Shown here: positions 1 to 8,163 of the stretch, piece after piece
How positions within the stretch are numbered: position 1 is the first letter of the stretch
Layout of the letters: the number at the start of each line of letters is the position of its first letter
Source of the DNA: Mycobacteriales bacterium
GTDB lineage: Bacteria; Actinomycetota; Actinomycetes; Mycobacteriales; QHCD01
Assembly: GCA_036497565.1 (NCBI GenBank)
Contig: DASXJE010000106.1
Span: 1-45,964 of the forward strand
DNA: 45,964 nucleotides
Direction of reading: 5' to 3'
Position numbers and translations under genes: made by a program
The notes under the pieces: generated by a model
Databases searched by the model: none
What the model was told of the DNA's origin: nothing
What the model saw: the letters and a program-made list of their open reading frames with translations, nothing else

Positions 1-558
1 TGGCGGCTGCAGGTAGTCGTCGAGCTCCGGCACGATCGCGACGAGCGGCTTGCCCGAGGTCGCCCACTGCGCGAGGTCGTCGGCCGTCGAGTAGCGCAGC
101 GGTGGCGAGATGAGCACGGCACCGACAACGCTCGGGTCACAGCCATATCGCAGCGCGAGGTCGGTGCCGAAGGACCAGCCGACCAGCCACGGCGACGGCA
201 GGTCGCGCGACTCGACGACGTCCAGCGCCGCCGCCACATCGAGCCGCTCGGTCTCGCCGTTGCCGAACTCGCCCTCGCTGGTGCCGGCCTCGCTCGTCGT
301 ACCGCGGGTGTTGAACCGAAGCACCGCAAGCCCTGCCAGGGCCGGCAGCCGGTACGCCGCCTTGCGGAACAGGTGGCTGTCCATCATCCCGCCCTGCGTC
401 GGCAGCGGGTGCAGACATACGACGGTGGCGACCGGCGGACGACCTTCAGGCAGGGCCAGCTCGCCGACCAGCTCCAGGCCGTCGGAAGTGTGCAGGGTGA
501 CCGCACGACGATCGGCGGGCAGCACCGTGTTGCCGCGGATGTCCGGCATCGTCGTCAC
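1..558 (-). CDS. alpha/beta hydrolase, C-terminus beyond window edge
   Basis: Translating the minus strand from this start gives an open frame that runs off the left edge. It shows a strand with a CLHPLPTQGG-like oxyanion region, then LRFNTRG, and then a nucleophile elbow GWSFG (GxSxG, Ser nucleophile). This is the layout of dienelactone-hydrolase/YcjY-type alpha/beta hydrolases; the substrate cannot be told. The His of the triad lies outside the window. The GTG start at 558 overlaps the TGA of the upstream zinc-site gene (GTGA), which suggests translational coupling. An ATG at 549 is the alternative start. No strong ribosome-binding site is visible for either. Confidence 0.8.
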   Translation of the reverse strand, partial: MTTMPDIRGNTVLPADRRAVTLHTSDGLELVGELALPEGRPPVATVVCLHPLPTQGGMMDSHLFRKAAYRLPALAGLAVLRFNTRGTTSEAGTSEGEFGNGETERLDVAAALDVVESRDLPSPWLVGWSFGTDLALRYGCDPSVVGAVLISPPLRYSTADDLAQWATSGKPLVAIVPELDDYLQPP

Positions 559-836
559 GCACGCCGGCGGACCGGAGCGATACGTTCCCGCGCCCGCCAA
601 CAAGCGGTGTGCCAGTGCCTTCGGTGATCGGCGTCGATGTCGGCGACCGCCCAGACCACCACGTGGGGGGTCGCGGGGCGGATCTCGTGGTCACAACCCG
701 GGCACCGGTAGAGCCGGGTGCTCGCGCTCCCGGTCAGCGGGCGGACGACGTAGTCCTCGTCGCTCCAGGTCTCCTGCCGATCGGAACCGAACACCGGCCG
801 GTGCCTGTCGGGGCGGGGCGGTCGGCGTCGGCTCAC
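555..836 (-). CDS. small conserved actinobacterial zinc-site protein
   Basis: A 93-residue protein. Its core has CPGCDHEI (C-x2-C), then a hydrophobic strand, then HWHTACW, a C-C-H-C-like set that probably binds zinc. It resembles small actinobacterial proteins often labelled ATP/GTP-binding protein without a nucleotide-binding motif; that resemblance is from memory, not a search. The frame stays open to 935, but the extra N-terminus looks low-complexity, so the GTG at 836 that opens the Arg/Pro-rich N-terminal stretch was chosen. The stop overlaps the start of the downstream hydrolase. The role is unknown. Confidence 0.65.
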   Translation of the reverse strand: MSRRRPPRPDRHRPVFGSDRQETWSDEDYVVRPLTGSASTRLYRCPGCDHEIRPATPHVVVWAVADIDADHRRHWHTACWRARERIAPVRRRA

Positions 837-962
837 CCCGTCACTGTAGTCAGCGGCACCGATTCCCGGCTCCGGGCCGAGGACGGAAGCGGCCCATCGG
901 CTGAAATCGTGGCATCGCGACCCGCAACCGTTCATGATGAAGGTCGGTCCGAGGAGCCGCTG

Positions 963-2018
963 ATGGATCCAGACACACCGGTGGGGGCTTCACGCCGATC
1001 GGTTGTCGATGTCGGCGGCCTCGTGCTCGGCGCCGCCTCCCTGACGGTCGGCCTCCTCCGGCAGGCCCGCCCGGGCGACCCGGCGGACACCGGCGGATCC
1101 GTCCAGCCGGCACCGCGGATCGTCGACGCGGCGATCGGTCTCGGTATCGAGACGACGGAACTCGCCTGGCGCGGCGTCGGTGCCATGGGCCGGGCGGCCC
1201 GGCCACTCGTCTCGCACATGCCACACCCGACCCTGCCCGCGGCCGCGGGGCTCCCCCTGGCCGGGCTGAGCCGGGCGGCGGACCGGGGCCGGCGGGCCCG
1301 GATCGCGGCCGAGCAGAACACCGCCCGGCTGGCCGGGGCGCTCATCCCCCGGGTCGTGACGGCGGTGCTCGACCAGCTCGACCTGACCGGGATCGTGCTC
1401 GACCACGTCGACCTCGACGGCGTGGTCGAGGAGGTCGACATCGATGCCGCCGTGGCCAGGGTCGACATCGATCGCATCGTGCGTCGGGTGGACATCGACG
1501 CCATCGCCGCGTCGATCGACGTCGATCGCATCGTGCGTCGGGTGGACATCGACGCGATCATCGACCGGGTCGACATCGACGCGATCGTCAGCCGGGTCGA
1601 CATCGACGCCGTGGCGGCCCGGATCAGCATCGATGCGATCGTCGACCGGGTGGATATCGACGCGATCGTCGATCGGGTGGACGTCGACGCCGTGGCGGCC
1701 AAGCTCGACATGGACGCGGTCATCGACCGGATCGACATCGTCGGCATCGCCCGTTACGTCGTCGACGCCCTCGATCTCCCGGAGATCATCCGGCAGTCCA
1801 CCGGCGTCATGACCTCCGATGCGGTGCGTGAGGTGCGGCTGCAGGGCATCCAGGCCGACGAGATGGTGGGCCGCGCCGTCGACCGGCTGCTGCTGCGGCG
1901 GCGGGCCCGGCGTACCGATGTCGCGGGCTTCACGATCGAGGACCAGAACGGCGACGGCGCGCACCCGCCCGAGGATCTGCTGGCGACGAGGGTGGATGAC
2001 CCCGATGACGACCGGTAG
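963..2018 (+). CDS. VDID nonapeptide-repeat protein of unknown function
   Basis: A 351-residue protein. The ATG follows a good ribosome-binding site (GAGGAG, 6 nt upstream); the open frame upstream of it has no family character. Residues 1-140 are Ala/Arg/Pro-rich with a short hydrophobic stretch (about 17-32). Residues 145-261 are 13 uninterrupted nine-residue units of the form h-h-x-x-h-D-h-D-x (consensus IVDRVDIDA). After this come an LPEIIRQSTG segment, amphipathic helices and an Arg-rich stretch, then an acidic tail. The stop overlaps the following RDD membrane-protein gene, so the two are probably one operon. The exact repeat period suggests a solenoid or a long regular helix; this is inference. 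I recall this pairing from other actinobacteria but know no function. Confidence 0.8.
   Translation: MDPDTPVGASRRSVVDVGGLVLGAASLTVGLLRQARPGDPADTGGSVQPAPRIVDAAIGLGIETTELAWRGVGAMGRAARPLVSHMPHPTLPAAAGLPLAGLSRAADRGRRARIAAEQNTARLAGALIPRVVTAVLDQLDLTGIVLDHVDLDGVVEEVDIDAAVARVDIDRIVRRVDIDAIAASIDVDRIVRRVDIDAIIDRVDIDAIVSRVDIDAVAARISIDAIVDRVDIDAIVDRVDVDAVAAKLDMDAVIDRIDIVGIARYVVDALDLPEIIRQSTGVMTSDAVREVRLQGIQADEMVGRAVDRLLLRRRARRTDVAGFTIEDQNGDGAHPPEDLLATRVDDPDDDR
1395..1745 (+). repeat. 13 x 27-bp in-frame tandem repeat (VDID units)
   Basis: Thirteen tandem 27-bp units encode the nonapeptide repeat without any indel. Some units are nearly identical at DNA level: a segment of over 30 bp around GATCGCATCGTGCGTCGGG occurs at about 1467 and again at about 1521. 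Most others differ mainly at third positions. This mixture suggests both recent unit duplication and older divergence under protein-level selection. Confidence 0.85.
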
Positions 2019-2517
2019 CGCGCGGCGGCGGGTCCCTAAGCAGGTGTCGGTGCTGCCCTCGGCGGCGGTGCCCTACCAGGGCCTGCGGGCCGGTGTGGTC
2101 AGCCGGGTCCTGGCCAACACCGTCGACTTCCTCGTTCTGCTCGCCGCGCTGGGCATCATCTATCTCGCCGCCTGCGCTGTCTTCCTGCTGTTCAACCCGA
2201 CGTCGTTCCACTTCCCCACCGTGTCCTGGGGTGTGGTGGTCGTCATCTCCGGTGGACTGTCGATCGGTTATCTGACCGTGTGCTGGGCGACCGCCGAGCG
2301 CACCTACGGCGACCACGTCCTCGGGTTACGGGTCGTGAGCTTCCGCGGGCACCGGATGCGGTGGGCCGGCGCGGCGTTGCGGGCGCTCCTGTGCGTCGTC
2401 TTCCCGATCGGCGTGCTGTGGTGCGCGGTCAACTCCAGGAACCGGTCGGTGCAGGACATCATCGTGCGCAGCTCGGTCGTCTACGACTGGGGATCCGGCG
2501 GCGGTCACCGACCGTAG
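1996..2517 (+). CDS. RDD family membrane protein
   Basis: About 173 residues. The N-terminal region has YQGLRAGVVSRVLANTVDFLVLL, an RDD-type first helix with the Arg and Asp set, followed by a second helix (VSWGVVVVISGGLSIGYLTV) and a third (ALRALLCVVFPIGVLWCAV), with GDHVLGLRVV between. RDD proteins are small inner-membrane proteins of poorly defined transport or housekeeping role. The start overlaps the end of the VDID-repeat gene. ATG 1996 and ATG 2005 are both possible, with GAGGGTGG just upstream. The 3' end overlaps the convergent aldehyde dehydrogenase by 13 bp. Confidence 0.85.
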   Translation: MTPMTTGSARRRVPKQVSVLPSAAVPYQGLRAGVVSRVLANTVDFLVLLAALGIIYLAACAVFLLFNPTSFHFPTVSWGVVVVISGGLSIGYLTVCWATAERTYGDHVLGLRVVSFRGHRMRWAGAALRALLCVVFPIGVLWCAVNSRNRSVQDIIVRSSVVYDWGSGGGHRP

Positions 2518-3995
2518 ATCCGCTGCACCGTGTTCACCAGCCGCGACACCGCCCGCTCGCTCCGGCGGAAGGTCATCACCGCGAGCGGCGACGGGAACCG
2601 CGCGCGGGATACCGACCGGACCCGGCTGAACTCCCGCAGGCCGTCGGCACCGTGGATCCGGCCGAACCCCGAACTCCCGACCCCGCCGAAGGGCAGCGCG
2701 GGGACGGCCGCGAACGTCACGACCGAGTTGACCGAGACCATTCCGGTGCGCAGCCGGTGGGCCAGTTCCTCCCCGCGCTCGCGGGAGTAGACGGTCGCGC
2801 CGAGGCCGTAACCGGTGCCGTTGGCGCGGGTCACCGCGGCGTCGAGGCTGCCCACCCGGCTCACGGTCAGCACCGGCCCGAACGTCTCCTCCTGCTCCGC
2901 AGCGGCATCGGGCGGTACGTCGACCAGGATCACCGGGTCCACGTAGGGCGGGCGCACCGACTCCGGGCCGCCGACGACCGCGCGGGCACCGCGGGCGAGC
3001 GCGTCGTCGATGTGCCGGCGGATCACGTCGACCTGGTCGGGGACGGTGATCGGCCCGTAGCTCGCCCACCGGTCCGAGCCCGGGCGGAGCGCCTGCGCAC
3101 GACTCGCCAGCCGCGCGACGAAGTCGTCGTAGACCGGGTCGACGGCGTAGACCCGCTCGACTCCGACGCAGGTCTGCCCGCCGTTGGTGAAGCCGCCCCA
3201 CAGCGCCCCGTCCACGGCGGCGTCCAGGTCGGCGTCCTCGGCCACGATCAGCGGGTCCTTCCCGCCACACTCGATGACGACCGGCGTCAGCGACTCGGCC
3301 GCCGCCGCCATCACCTGCTTGGCCGTCCGGGTCGAGCCGGTGAAGGCGATCTTGTCGACCCGGGCGGCGCTCAACGCGGCGCCGGTGTCGCGCAGTCCGG
3401 TGACGACCTGGAACACCGGCCGCTCCGGGACCACCTCGGCGAACGCCTCCGCGAGCCACCGGCCGACCATCGGGGTGTGCTCGCTGGGCTTGAACACCAC
3501 GGCGTTGCCGGCGGCGAGGGCGTATCCGATCGAGCCCATCGGGGTGAAGACGGGGTAGTTCCAGGGCCCGATCACGCCGACCACGCCATAAGGCAGGTAT
3601 TCGACCGACGCGGCGACGTTGGGCATGAGCAGACCCGGCGGCACCTGCCGTCGGCGCAGCACCCGTTCGGCGTGCCCGGCCGCCCACCGCAGATGGTCGA
3701 CCGTGAGGACCAGTTCGAGCAGGGCGTCGTCGACCGGCTTGCCGCCCTCCCGGTGGATCAGCTCCGCCAGCTCGCGCATCCGCCGGGCGAGGACGGCGGC
3801 GTAGGCGCGCAGCCGCTCACCCCGCCCCGAGAAGCCGATGCCGGCCCACCACGCCGCGGCGTCCCGGGCCCGGTCGACGGCGGCGTCGACCGCGGCCCGG
3901 TCATAGACCGGGAATGATCCGACGACGTCGCCGGTGGCCGGGTCGGACGAGGTGAAGGTGCCTGCGGGAGCAGCGCCGCCGGCGCAGTCGGTCAT
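2505..3995 (-). CDS. aldehyde dehydrogenase family protein
   Basis: 496 residues, the usual length of NAD(P)-dependent aldehyde dehydrogenases. Visible motifs: PWNYPVFTP and FKPSEHTP (cofactor binding), FTGSTRTAK, VIECGGKDP with the general-base Glu, and GGQTCVGVERVY with the catalytic Cys, plus a C-terminal LPFGGVGSSGFGR. The C-terminus (SRLVNTVQRIYG) suggests an amphipathic tail, as in membrane-associated class 3-like enzymes. The substrate cannot be assigned. It lies 24 bp downstream of the solute-binding protein gene on the same strand, with no clear ribosome-binding site, so co-transcription is possible. Confidence 0.9.
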   Translation of the reverse strand: MTDCAGGAAPAGTFTSSDPATGDVVGSFPVYDRAAVDAAVDRARDAAAWWAGIGFSGRGERLRAYAAVLARRMRELAELIHREGGKPVDDALLELVLTVDHLRWAAGHAERVLRRRQVPPGLLMPNVAASVEYLPYGVVGVIGPWNYPVFTPMGSIGYALAAGNAVVFKPSEHTPMVGRWLAEAFAEVVPERPVFQVVTGLRDTGAALSAARVDKIAFTGSTRTAKQVMAAAAESLTPVVIECGGKDPLIVAEDADLDAAVDGALWGGFTNGGQTCVGVERVYAVDPVYDDFVARLASRAQALRPGSDRWASYGPITVPDQVDVIRRHIDDALARGARAVVGGPESVRPPYVDPVILVDVPPDAAAEQEETFGPVLTVSRVGSLDAAVTRANGTGYGLGATVYSRERGEELAHRLRTGMVSVNSVVTFAAVPALPFGGVGSSGFGRIHGADGLREFSRVRSVSRARFPSPLAVMTFRRSERAVSRLVNTVQRIYGR

Positions 3996-4019
3996 GGCGC
4001 CAACGGTACTGATCGAGGG

Positions 4020-6164
4020 TCAGGTGCTGTGCTGGTCCGGGCTGTCCCAGTAGAAGCTCTCGGGGTCGTAGATCGCCGGGCACGGGACCTGCCACGGGTT
4101 GGTGATGCCCCCGGTGGCGAGGTTTTCGTGAGTGGGGACGTTGCGCAGAGCCGTCTTCGTGATCACGACGTTGGGGAAGTCGGCGACACACCCCATGAAG
4201 AACGGGCCGTCCTTGACGTGGATCTTCATCATTTCCCACACCAGCTGGGTGCGCTTCATGACGTCCGGCTCGCGCTTCGTCTTCGCGTAGAGCTTCCACA
4301 GCGCGGCGATCGGACCGCCGGCCTCGGGCTCCAACCGCGGAGGATGGCGCTTCCACGGGTTGACGTTCTTCTCGGTGTGCTCCTCCGGCGTACCGATCAC
4401 CGAGTAGTAGGAGCCCTCCAGCGGGGCCCACCGCGAGCTCTCGATCGGCACCAGCCACATCGGCGAGATCAGACAGGTCGCGCCGTTGCTCACCTCCCAG
4501 TTGGTGTGGGACATGAGCTGTCCGGCCGACCACTGGTCGCTGTAGGACTCCGGCGGGATCGGGCGTCGGACCATCTTGACGCCGATCTCCTTGGCGTTCT
4601 GCACCAGCTGGTCGTCCTTCGCCCCTTCGTTCTGGGCGATGTCGGCCGAGTAGTCGATGTCGATGCTCAGCTTGCTGCCGTCGGGAAACTCGACGTAACC
4701 GTCGTTGTCGGTGTCCTTGAGGCCGAGCTCGGCGAGCAGCGCCTTCGCCTTGCTCACGTCGTGCTTGATGTAGGAGTTCGCCCAGGTCTTGAAGGCCTGC
4801 TGACCGTCCGCGCCCTGGAATTCGAGCGACTTCACGCCGAGCGTGCCGGTCGTCTTCTGGCCCTGCTGGAAGTAGAGGGTCTTGCGGGCCCAGTCCCGGT
4901 CGAAGGCGTAGGAGAGCGCCCGCCGGAAACGCGCGTCGCGGAATAGCTTTCGCAGCTTCGCGTCGGGATAGTCATAGTTGAGGAAGAACATCGAACCGGT
5001 GCCGGATCCGCTGTCCCACAGGTTGATCTCGATGCCGGCCTTCTCCTTCGCCTGGCTCAAAGCAGACACGTCGGAGAGGTCGATCTGGTTGAACGGGCCG
5101 TGGCAGTAGTCGATCTTGCCCTGCTGCACCTGCAGTTTGCCCACCTGGGCGTCCTGCACGTTGTTGATGACGATCTCGTCAATGTAGGGCAGCTGGTCGC
5201 CGTCCTTGCTGACGACATAGTAGTAAGGGTTGCGCTCGAGTACGACGCCCTTGTTGTTGTCGAACGACTTGCACTTGTAGCCGATCATCGTGGGGCACTC
5301 GGGGTTGCGCATCCAGTCGGTCTTCTGCTCCCAGAGGCCACCGACGGAGTCCCAGTTCTTCGGGACACTCTTGTTGTACTTGGGGTGGAACTGCTTCGCG
5401 TAGTGCTTGGGCAGCACCCAGATCGCCCCGTTGAGGCCGATGGCGCCCTTCGCGTAGGACGCGAGGTGGCCGTCGACGATCGGCTGGGGTGCGTCGTAGC
5501 TCAGCTTCAGGGTCAGGTTGTCGACCTTCGACATCTTGCACAGCGTGCCGTTGGCCGACCGGCATGCGTCCGGGGGTGTCTGCGCGTAGTGGCCGGGGAT
5601 GATGATGTCCTCCCACCAGAACAGCACATCGTCGACGCTGAAGAGCGTGCCGTCCGACCACTTCAGGCCCTTACGGAAGTGCAGGGTCCACTCGGAGGCG
5701 TCGGCGTTGGACGACCAGGACTGCACGAGTCCCGGCGCGACATCGAGGCCGTCGTTGAGCCATCTCAGCGGGGAATGGCCGTAGAAGAACTCGCGGTTGG
5801 AGTCGGCCTTCGCGGTGCCCTGGCTCGAGAACACCATCATGTTGAGCGTGCCGCCGTACTTGCCCTGCTGGACCCAGTTGTGCGGGACGACAAGCGGAGT
5901 CTCCGGTAGCCGCTTCGCGACGGCCGGCATCTTGCCGGCCTTCGTCTGGCTGGCGAGCGTGGGTGCCTCATTGAAGCTCTTCGGAACGGAGAGCGGCTTC
6001 TTCGCCGAGCCTTTGGCGGTGCTCTCGGCGGAGTTGCTTCCCCCGCTCGAACTCGGGCTGGAGCTGCTGGTGCACGCGGTCAACATGGCGGAACCCGCCA
6101 CCGCCGCCGATCCATACAAGAACCTTCGCCGGGAAAGGCCTGCACCGATACTCACTGAATTCAT
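4020..6164 (-). CDS. Tat-exported lipoprotein, ABC transporter solute-binding protein family 5
   Basis: About 714 residues. The N-terminus has SRRRFLYG (twin-arginine signal) leading to a hydrophobic stretch and lipobox LTAC, then a Ser/Gly linker, so the product is expected to be a Tat-exported, membrane-anchored lipoprotein. The mature part has family 5 (oligopeptide/nickel) features such as [22 protein letters not shown] and [13 protein letters not shown]. It is longer than most members (500-600). No permease or ATPase gene is nearby, so partner and ligand are unknown. ATG 6164 lies right after AGAAGGG; GTG 6155 has better spacing to that site and would only trim three residues. Confidence 0.88.
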   Translation of the reverse strand: MNSVSIGAGLSRRRFLYGSAAVAGSAMLTACTSSSSPSSSGGSNSAESTAKGSAKKPLSVPKSFNEAPTLASQTKAGKMPAVAKRLPETPLVVPHNWVQQGKYGGTLNMMVFSSQGTAKADSNREFFYGHSPLRWLNDGLDVAPGLVQSWSSNADASEWTLHFRKGLKWSDGTLFSVDDVLFWWEDIIIPGHYAQTPPDACRSANGTLCKMSKVDNLTLKLSYDAPQPIVDGHLASYAKGAIGLNGAIWVLPKHYAKQFHPKYNKSVPKNWDSVGGLWEQKTDWMRNPECPTMIGYKCKSFDNNKGVVLERNPYYYVVSKDGDQLPYIDEIVINNVQDAQVGKLQVQQGKIDYCHGPFNQIDLSDVSALSQAKEKAGIEINLWDSGSGTGSMFFLNYDYPDAKLRKLFRDARFRRALSYAFDRDWARKTLYFQQGQKTTGTLGVKSLEFQGADGQQAFKTWANSYIKHDVSKAKALLAELGLKDTDNDGYVEFPDGSKLSIDIDYSADIAQNEGAKDDQLVQNAKEIGVKMVRRPIPPESYSDQWSAGQLMSHTNWEVSNGATCLISPMWLVPIESSRWAPLEGSYYSVIGTPEEHTEKNVNPWKRHPPRLEPEAGGPIAALWKLYAKTKREPDVMKRTQLVWEMMKIHVKDGPFFMGCVADFPNVVITKTALRNVPTHENLATGGITNPWQVPCPAIYDPESFYWDSPDQHST

Positions 6165-6359
6165 CCCTTCTCTGCCTACCTCTGGCACGACGGCATTAGC
6201 CGCGGCCGCTACATACCCGCTGGAGGTGGCGGGAAAACGCTTGCCGACGACCCTCGCACCGCGGGCCGGGCATGTCAAGGCGGCAGATCCGGGCCTGCAG
6301 GGCCTGCTTAAAGGTGGCGTTCGGGCCCGTTATCTCGACGAATCTCATCTTCAGGTCAA

Positions 6360-7019
6360 TCAGAACAATCGTTGAGTTGGGTCGTCGACGCCGCGCAGCG
6401 CGTCGTAGTCGAGCGTCAGACATCCGATGGCTCGGTCGGCGGCGAGGACCCGCGCCTGCGGCTTGATCTCCTGTGCCGCGAACACCCCGCGCACCGGAGC
6501 CAGAAGCGGGTCGCGGTTGAGCAGATCCAGATAACGGGTGAGCTGCTCGACCCCGTCGATCTCGCCGCGCCGCTTGATCTCGATTGCGACCGCGCCACCG
6601 TCCGGATCGCGGGCGAGAATGTCGACCGGGCCGATCGCGGTGGGGTACTCCCGTCGTACCAGCCGGTAGCCGGCGCCGAGCGTCTCGATGTGCTCGGCCA
6701 GCAATTCCTGCAGATGCGCCTCGACGCCGTCCTTGACCAGTCCCGGGTCGACGCCGAGCTCGTGGCTCGAGTCGTGCAGCACCTCGTCGACCGTGATCAC
6801 CAGCTGGTCGCCGGTGCGGTTGGCCACCGTCCAGACGCCATCGGCCTCGTGCAGCGTGCAGGGCGGACTCATCCAGTTCAACGGCTTGTAGGCCCGATCG
6901 TCGGCATGGATGGCGACCGAACCGTCCGCCTTGACCAGGATCAGCCGCGCCGCCATGGGCAGATGAGCGGTCAGTCGCCCGACGTAGTCGACCGAACACC
7001 GCGCAATGACGAGCCGCAC
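6360..7019 (-). CDS. nucS: endonuclease NucS (EndoMS), non-canonical mismatch repair
   Basis: 219 residues starting [16 protein letters not shown], the typical N-terminus of actinobacterial NucS. The N-terminal domain (to about 110) is the dimerisation/DNA-binding part. The C-terminal RecB-like nuclease domain shows GPVDILARD, then [19 protein letters not shown] with the catalytic Asp, E-x-K and Gln-Tyr residues. NucS cuts both strands at G-T, G-G and T-T mismatches and replaces MutS/MutL in actinobacteria. The GTG at 7019 was chosen. The frame runs further upstream only through palindromic repeats, which give repeated QNPLVVGFG peptides and cannot be protein. Confidence 0.95.
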   Translation of the reverse strand: MRLVIARCSVDYVGRLTAHLPMAARLILVKADGSVAIHADDRAYKPLNWMSPPCTLHEADGVWTVANRTGDQLVITVDEVLHDSSHELGVDPGLVKDGVEAHLQELLAEHIETLGAGYRLVRREYPTAIGPVDILARDPDGGAVAIEIKRRGEIDGVEQLTRYLDLLNRDPLLAPVRGVFAAQEIKPQARVLAADRAIGCLTLDYDALRGVDDPTQRLF

Positions 7020-7101
7020 ACCGGCGGAGGCTACTGGATCCGCAGCAGCCCGCCAGCCGAGCACCCCACCCGGCTCCGCCCGTGGCACCGGTCGCCCCTG
7101 C

Positions 7102-7179
7102 CCAAAACCCACTACTAGTGGGTTTTGGACATCCGGTACGGCGTGTCGTGGACCAAAACCCACTACTAGTGGGTTTTGT
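7102..7179. repeat. palindrome module I (two 27-bp palindromes, 24-bp linker)
   Basis: Two palindromes, 7102-7128 and 7153-7179, have 11-nt arms CCAAAACCCAC / GTGGGTTTTGG around the 5-nt centre TACTA; the second ends GTTTTGT. They are separated by 24 nt containing GTACGGCGTGTCG. The second palindrome is extended outward by GTGGA / TCCAC. The module lies just upstream of nucS. It is too symmetric and too structured to be ordinary spacer and has no T-tract, so a simple terminator is unlikely. Confidence 0.9.
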
Positions 7180-7225
7180 CCACCCGGCAGCGGTTCGTGT
7201 CGCCGTACCGCGCGCCGGCCCCTGC

Positions 7226-7303
7226 CCAAAACGCACTCCTAGTGCGTTTTGGTCTGCGACACGCCGTACGGCGCCCCCATAACGCACTAGGAGTGCGTTT
7301 TGG
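7226..7303. repeat. palindrome module II, inverted copy of module I
   Basis: Two palindromes, 7226-7252 and 7277-7303, have arms CCAAAACGCAC / GTGCGTTTTGG and centres TCCTA and TAGGA; the last has one arm change (CCATAAC). The 24-nt linker contains CGACACGCCGTAC, the reverse complement of the module I linker core at the same offset. Module II is therefore an inverted copy of module I. Relative to module I, the C-G pair at arm position 8 is replaced by G-C in both arms of both palindromes. The sequence CCTGCCC or its complement lies outside palindromes 1, 3 and 4. Confidence 0.9.
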
Positions 7304-7347
7304 GCAGAGGGCATAGCGCAGGGGGCGTTTTCGGGGCGCGGGGGCGG

Positions 7348-8121
7348 TCAGGCGGGCCAGGTGGGGGGACGTTTGGCCAGGAAGGCGGCCATGCCCTCCC
7401 GGGCCTCCGGTGTCTGGCTCGCGGCGGCCATGACCTCGACGGCGTAGGTGTAGGCATCCCGCTCGGGCCGGTCCAGCTGGGCGTAGAGCGCATGCTTGCC
7501 CAGACCCTTCGACCGGGCGCTCCCCCGGGTCGCCCGGTCGAGCAGGTCGAGGGTCGCCTTCTCCAGCTCGGCGTCGGCCACGACGCGGTTGACCAGGCCC
7601 CAGTCGTACGCCGTCCGCGCGTCGATGACATCTCCGGTGAGCGCCATCTCGAATGCTCTTTTTCGTCCGACGTTTCGCGCGATCGGCACCATCGGGGTAT
7701 GGCAGAACCAGCCACCCTTGCCCCCGGGCGCGGCGAACCCTGCGGACTCCCCGGCGACGGCGAGGTCGCACGAGGCGACCAGCTGGCAACCCGCGGCGGT
7801 GGCCAGCGCGTGCACCCGGGCCACGACGACCTGCGGGATGGTCTGAATGGTCTGCATCAGATCGGTGCACACGGCCAGCAGCCGCCGTACGTCGGCCAGG
7901 TCGGCCTCGGCGACGTCGGCGAAGTCGTGCCCGGCCGAGAAGACCCGACCGGAACCGGCGAGGACCACGCCCCTCGCATCGCTCTCCCCGACCGCGGCGA
8001 AGGCGGACTGCAGCTCGCGCAGGTGCTCCAGCGACAGCGCGTTGCGCCGCTCGGGACGGTTCATGGTTACGGTGACGAACTCGCCCTCACGCTCCACCAG
8101 CACATGCCGGAAAGTCACCAT
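7348..8121 (-). CDS. crotonase/enoyl-CoA hydratase-like protein (ECHDC3-like)
   Basis: 257 residues with the crotonase fold: RRNALSLEHL, the first oxyanion segment FSAGHDFADV, the second AAGCQLVASCDLAVA, and GLVNRVV. The two Glu residues needed for hydration in canonical enoyl-CoA hydratase are replaced: Gln113 in GCQL and Gly133 in FAAPGGKGG. The FAAPG...GWFCHTPMVPIARNVGRK stretch resembles ECHDC3-type proteins. CoA-thioester binding is likely but the reaction is probably not classical hydration. It stands alone, divergent from the SDR gene; the palindrome array follows its stop. Confidence 0.9.
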   Translation of the reverse strand: MVTFRHVLVEREGEFVTVTMNRPERRNALSLEHLRELQSAFAAVGESDARGVVLAGSGRVFSAGHDFADVAEADLADVRRLLAVCTDLMQTIQTIPQVVVARVHALATAAGCQLVASCDLAVAGESAGFAAPGGKGGWFCHTPMVPIARNVGRKRAFEMALTGDVIDARTAYDWGLVNRVVADAELEKATLDLLDRATRGSARSKGLGKHALYAQLDRPERDAYTYAVEVMAAASQTPEAREGMAAFLAKRPPTWPA

Positions 8122-8163
8122 GCCCGCACGCTACGCCGAACCCCGACCTGAGGGAGACATGTG

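Noticed and set aside
609-962. 118-residue upstream extension of the VDID-repeat gene
   Set aside because: It overlaps the minus-strand zinc-site gene and lacks a ribosome-binding site; GAGGAG marks ATG 963.
1395-1745. Possible CRISPR-like tandem array
   Set aside because: Units are contiguous 27-bp codons of the nonapeptide repeat, no unique spacers.
7020-7229. 70-residue N-terminal extension of NucS with QNPLVVGFG repeats
   Set aside because: It is translation of the palindromes; NucS homologues begin at [12 protein letters not shown].
7102-7303. Reading the palindromes as ordinary intrinsic terminators
   Set aside because: Four copies in an inverted two-module arrangement without T-tracts, between two genes of the same strand, is more than a terminator needs; a terminator role for one of them cannot be excluded.
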